From NCBI RefSeq assembly GCF_963669205.1, contig NZ_OY769915.1, forward strand, positions 1 through 64,000: a stretch of 64,000 bases of DNA. Direction: 5' to 3'. The stretch comes from an uncultured Roseibium sp. (GTDB lineage Bacteria > Pseudomonadota > Alphaproteobacteria > Rhizobiales > Stappiaceae). The position numbers were made by a program, and so were the translations under genes. Below, one piece after another: positions 60,955-64,000 of this stretch. The stretch's first letter is position 1. Every line of letters starts with the position of its first letter. The notes under the pieces are model-generated. The model was not told the origin of the DNA, ran no database searches, and was given only the letters and a program-made list of their open reading frames with translations.

Positions 60955-61731
60955 ATGGCGATCTGGTCCAGGAAAAACAGGCAGGAAAACAGGCGGGTCT
61001 GCGATCCGCATGCCGATCCCTTTGCCGTTTTCGAAGAGGTCTCGCTCAAGCTTGGCGGCAAGCAAATCCTGTCCGGCCTGACACTCTCGCTCAGGGAAGA
61101 CAGGATCGGCGTGATCGGATTGAACGGATCCGGAAAGAGCTCCTTTGTCCGCCTTCTGAACGGCTTGCGCCAGCCCGCCGGCGGGTCATTGACCTTGTTC
61201 GGGGCGGATGCCGCCAGCGCAGCTCCCGAATTGCCGCGCCATGTCGGCTTTGTCTTTCAGAACCCGGACCATCAGGCGATATTTCCGACGGTTGAGGAAG
61301 AGATCGCCTTCGGTCTGACCCAACTGGGGGCGGACCGGCTGGAAAGCCGGGAACGGGCCCGGGAATTTCTCGCCGTGCATGGCTGCGAGCAGTTGGCCGC
61401 CCTGCCGGTTGCCGAACTGTCGGAAGGCCAGAAACAGCTTGTGTGCATCCTGTCCGTCCTGGTCATGGAACCGCGTTTGCTGGTTCTCGATGAACCGATG
61501 ACAAGCCTTGACATGCTGGCAACGCGAAAGATCCGCGACAAACTTCTGTCCCTGCCGCAGAAGATCGTCATGGTGAGCCACGACTTTAGCCACTTCGAGG
61601 GATTTGACCGCGTGCTCTGGCTCGAGGATGGCCGCCTGCGCATGGACGGATCGCCTTACAAGGTCCTGCGTGCCTTCGAGGCGGATGTCGAGCGGCGATC
61701 GGGCGTCAAACTGGAGCTGGCCGCGCTGTGA
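60955..61731 (+). CDS. bioM: Biotin ECF transporter ATPase
   Basis: A 258-residue ECF/CbiO-type ATPase: Walker A GLNGSGKSS, Q-loop FQNPDHQAIFP, signature LSEGQKQLVCIL, Walker B LLVLDEPMTSLD and switch MVSHD. It energises biotin uptake with BioN and BioY. AGGTGA precedes the ATG. Its stop overlaps the bioN start by 4 bp. Confidence 0.9.
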   Translation: MAIWSRKNRQENRRVCDPHADPFAVFEEVSLKLGGKQILSGLTLSLREDRIGVIGLNGSGKSSFVRLLNGLRQPAGGSLTLFGADAASAAPELPRHVGFVFQNPDHQAIFPTVEEEIAFGLTQLGADRLESRERAREFLAVHGCEQLAALPVAELSEGQKQLVCILSVLVMEPRLLVLDEPMTSLDMLATRKIRDKLLSLPQKIVMVSHDFSHFEGFDRVLWLEDGRLRMDGSPYKVLRAFEADVERRSGVKLELAAL

Positions 61732-62369
61732 TATCGATCTACCTTCAGGGCGACAGCTGGCTGCACCGGACCCCGGCGGGACTTAAACTGCTCGTGGTCG
61801 CGGTCGCGAGCCTGTTTCTCTTCCAGGTCAATGCGCCTCTGGTCTTTATGGGCTGCCTTGCAGGCGTCATCGGATGCTATGCAACGCTCGGGCACGAGGG
61901 TCTTGCGCGTCTGGCGATGCTGCGCGGCCTGACGGTGTTGTTGGCGATCCTTCTTGTTCTGCACTGGGTATCCGGCACCTTCTGGGACGGCGTCTCGGTC
62001 ATCCTGCGGCTGGTCGTGCTGATCCTTGCCGCCAACCTTGTCTCCATCACCACCCGGATGGATGACATGCTGGAAGCGGTCACGCCCTTGTTCAGGCCGC
62101 TCGAGTGGCTGGGGCTTTCGGCGCGCAAACCCGCGCTCTGCGTTGCCCTTGTCCTGCGCTTCGCGCCTTACATGATGCAGATCTTCTCCAGGATGCGCGA
62201 GGCTTATCAGGCACGCACCGGGGCGAAGAATTCATGGAAACTCATACCGCCGCTGGCCATCCAGTGCCTGCGCATGTCCGACAACGTCGCCGATGCGCTG
62301 CAGGCGCGCGGCGGATCCGAGGGCCTGGCGGGGCAGGCTGAAATTCGCACAGGGTCCAAAACGGCCTGA
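61728..62369 (+). CDS. bioN: Biotin ECF transporter transmembrane (EcfT) subunit
   Basis: A 213-residue membrane protein with about five helices and the EcfT-type FRPLEWLGL / RMREAYQARTG segment, which couples to the ATPase. It starts with GTG overlapping the bioM stop. bioY follows after about 80 bp. Confidence 0.88.
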   Translation: MISIYLQGDSWLHRTPAGLKLLVVAVASLFLFQVNAPLVFMGCLAGVIGCYATLGHEGLARLAMLRGLTVLLAILLVLHWVSGTFWDGVSVILRLVVLILAANLVSITTRMDDMLEAVTPLFRPLEWLGLSARKPALCVALVLRFAPYMMQIFSRMREAYQARTGAKNSWKLIPPLAIQCLRMSDNVADALQARGGSEGLAGQAEIRTGSKTA

Positions 62370-62450
62370 TTGAACAGAACCGCGAGACCGGGACGGGGCG
62401 GGACCCGCCGGACCGCGAGACATAACCAAAAAGGGAGGCGTATCGACGCC

Positions 62451-63005
62451 ATGGCTGATCGCTCACTCGTTCATATCGCATTTTACGCGGCACTGATTGC
62501 CGCCCTTGGACTGGTGCCGCCGGTCGCTATACCGTTCCTGGGCGGCGTGCCCATCACGGCGCAAACGCTCGGCGTGATGCTGGCCGGGATCATGTTGGGC
62601 CCGGTGCGTGGCGCTCTCGCCGTTCTCCTGTTCCTGTTTCTCGTGGCACTCGGTGCACCGTTCCTTGCCGGTGGACGCGGCGGTTTGGGCGTCTTTGCCA
62701 CACCCTCGGTCGGCTTTCTGATCGGCTGGCCGGTCGGTGCGTTCGTGGCTGGCTGGATCATGCGGGCAACCCCGGGGATGAACATTTTCGCCTCAGCCGC
62801 GATTTCCGCGGCAGTCGGCGGTATTCTCGTGGTTTATCTCTTTGGAATTCCAGGTGTCGCCTATATGGCCAGCCTGCCCCTCCTGACGGCGGCAGCGGGC
62901 AGCGCGGTCTACATTCCGGGGGATCTGGTCAAGGTCGTGCTGGCCGCGCTGATCGCCCAGACGATCGCCCGCGGGTTGCCGGGAGCGATGTTGTCGCGCG
63001 GCTGA
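62451..63005 (+). CDS. bioY: Biotin-binding S component
   Basis: A 184-residue six-helix BioY protein: FLGGVPITAQTLGVMLAGIMLGPVRGALAVLLFLFLVALGAPFLAGGRGG in outline, with SVGFLIGWPVGAFVAGW and IPGDLVKVVLAALIA. It captures biotin; with BioMN it becomes a high-capacity transporter. An AGGGAGG lies about 12 bp upstream of the ATG at 62451, farther than usual. No BioR box was found before the operon. Confidence 0.9.
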   Translation: MADRSLVHIAFYAALIAALGLVPPVAIPFLGGVPITAQTLGVMLAGIMLGPVRGALAVLLFLFLVALGAPFLAGGRGGLGVFATPSVGFLIGWPVGAFVAGWIMRATPGMNIFASAAISAAVGGILVVYLFGIPGVAYMASLPLLTAAAGSAVYIPGDLVKVVLAALIAQTIARGLPGAMLSRG

Positions 63006-63026
63006 CCGCGCAACGATCGGCGCGGC

Positions 63027-64000
63027 ATGGCTTTCGTCGGATCCAGCCTGGATGAGGCCGCCACAAAGCGGCCCGATCAAACCGCGCTGAAGAGCGGTGC
63101 GGCGGCCTGGTCGTGGCGCGATCTTCTGGACGCGGTCGGATCGGTTGAGACGGCCATCTGCCGCGCCACCGGCAAGAGCGGCCGGGTTGCTCTTCTTCTC
63201 GACGATCCTGCCGCGCTGCTCATCTGTTTCTTTGCCTGCGCCCGTACGGGACGGATCGCCATGGTTCTGGATCCGGGCTGGCCGGCCGGGCAGCGCGCCG
63301 GCGTGCTCGATGATGCAGCCCCTGACCTGATCCTCGACCGGCAGGCCTGTTCGGCGGCGCTTTCGAATAAGTCCCGGGGGCGTGTCGCAAAGGACACCGG
63401 CCATCCGTGCGAAGATGATCCCTTCTACTGCGGCTTTACCTCGGGCTCGACAGGCCGGCCGAAGGGATATCTCAGAAATCACGGCTCCTGGCTGGAGAGT
63501 TTCGAGCTGTCCGACAGGGAATTCGGCATCCCGTGCCGCGAACGCGTTGTTGTCGCGGGGCAGCTGACCCATTCGCTCCATCTTTATGGAGCCGTCTGCG
63601 GTCTTGAGCGTGGCCACCAAGTCGTGCTGTCACCGCGCTTCGATCCGCGAACGTTACTCACCGATCTTTCAGGAAGCGCGCACGGCTCCGCGCTCTATGC
63701 GACGCCGACCCAGTTGCACTTCCTGGCTGAAGCCGCGGAGCGCAAGGGACCGCTTGATGCGGTCCGTCACGTTCTTTCCAGCGGCGCCAAATGGCAGGAC
63801 GATGACCGACGGCGCCTCGGCGGCCTGTTTCCGAATGCGCAGCTGATCGAATTCTACGGGGCATCCGAAACAAGCTTCGTTACCGTTTCGGCCGGTGGCG
63901 CACTGCCGCCCGGATCGGTCGGCAAGCCGCCGCCCGAGGTGAAGATCGTCATCGGCGACCCGGACGCACCGGCCGCCGTCGGGACATGCGGCGCCATCTG
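63027..64000 (+). CDS. AMP-binding (acyl-CoA synthetase-like) enzyme, 3' partial
   Basis: Open from the ATG at 63027 to the window end (324 codons seen, no stop). An ANL-superfamily adenylate-forming domain is visible: the P-loop FTSGSTGRPKGY (about residues 139-150), HSLHLYG, LSSGAKW, IEFYGASE (A5-like motif) and PPGSVGKPPP. It likely activates a carboxylic acid as acyl-AMP and acyl-CoA. The N-terminal half is shorter and looser than in typical acyl-CoA ligases. It follows bioY by 21 bp and is probably in the bio operon; biotin-precursor or unrelated acyl activation cannot be decided. Confidence 0.82.
   Translation, partial: MAFVGSSLDEAATKRPDQTALKSGAAAWSWRDLLDAVGSVETAICRATGKSGRVALLLDDPAALLICFFACARTGRIAMVLDPGWPAGQRAGVLDDAAPDLILDRQACSAALSNKSRGRVAKDTGHPCEDDPFYCGFTSGSTGRPKGYLRNHGSWLESFELSDREFGIPCRERVVVAGQLTHSLHLYGAVCGLERGHQVVLSPRFDPRTLLTDLSGSAHGSALYATPTQLHFLAEAAERKGPLDAVRHVLSSGAKWQDDDRRRLGGLFPNAQLIEFYGASETSFVTVSAGGALPPGSVGKPPPEVKIVIGDPDAPAAVGTCGAI

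Overview
The window is a GC-rich chromosomal segment of an alphaproteobacterium. The gene content (rsmI-yraN-gshB cluster, coaBC, CoA/biotin ECF genes, a DctBD-controlled TRAP system, an ECF41 sigma factor, a CyaC-like redox cyclase) and the abundant short intergenic repeats fit Hyphomicrobiales. A Stappiaceae-like organism (Roseibium/Labrenzia type) is my guess from overall flavour, not something the sequence proves. No rRNA, tRNA, CRISPR array, phage or complete insertion sequence was seen.

Left part (1-16.6 kb): the tail of comM; a YbjQ-family protein; a GNAT acetyltransferase; a GAF/AAA+/Fis regulator with a degenerate ATPase next to a SnoaL-FMO fusion monooxygenase; cysK; a HAD phosphatase and dut; two small secreted proteins (Cys-rich, OmpA-like); a DODA-type dioxygenase; coaBC; then the conserved lpoA-like / rsmI / yraN / gshB neighbourhood. 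Next (16.6-29.6 kb): a probable small RNA, hppD with a divergent Lrp/AsnC regulator, a YebE-like protein, a 1.6-kb repeat mosaic with a 485-bp tandem duplication, a divergent pair of citrate-synthase homologues (one with an N-terminal DNA-binding domain), an AEC transporter, a GNAT/PEP-mutase-family pair, a DUF1203 protein, a polytopic membrane protein and a GMC oxidoreductase.

Middle (29.9-42.7 kb): modABC for molybdate uptake; dctB-dctD (two-component system), a carboxymuconolactone-decarboxylase/ECF41 sigma pair with its own recognisable promoter, and dctPQM (C4-dicarboxylate TRAP transporter) preceded by a good sigma-54 promoter and two DctD-like upstream sites. A PPOX-family protein and an SCP2 protein follow. 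Right part (42.7-64 kb): a pentonate-type dehydratase, a P-type-ATPase-like protein that has lost key catalytic motifs, an M20 deacetylase plus dipeptide-type ABC operon, a ferredoxin/haem-anchor adenylate cyclase, an ArsC-like reductase, an M15 lipoprotein, a class III aminotransferase, a LysE exporter divergent from a MocR regulator, and bioMNY followed by an acyl-CoA-synthetase-like gene cut by the window end.

Two layers of repeats overlie this. One consists of MITE-like elements and solo hairpins flanked by CTAG; three of them start exactly at the TAG stop codon of a host gene (comM, modC, the adenylate cyclase). The other consists of REP-like modular repeats concentrated at 9.84-10.6, 14.6-15.4, 19.6-21.2 and 35.96-36.3 kb. 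The most interesting items for follow-up are the CTAG/stop-codon elements, the pseudo-P-type ATPase, the paired citrate synthases, the degenerate enhancer-binding regulator, the candidate small RNA and the ECF41 and sigma-54 circuits.
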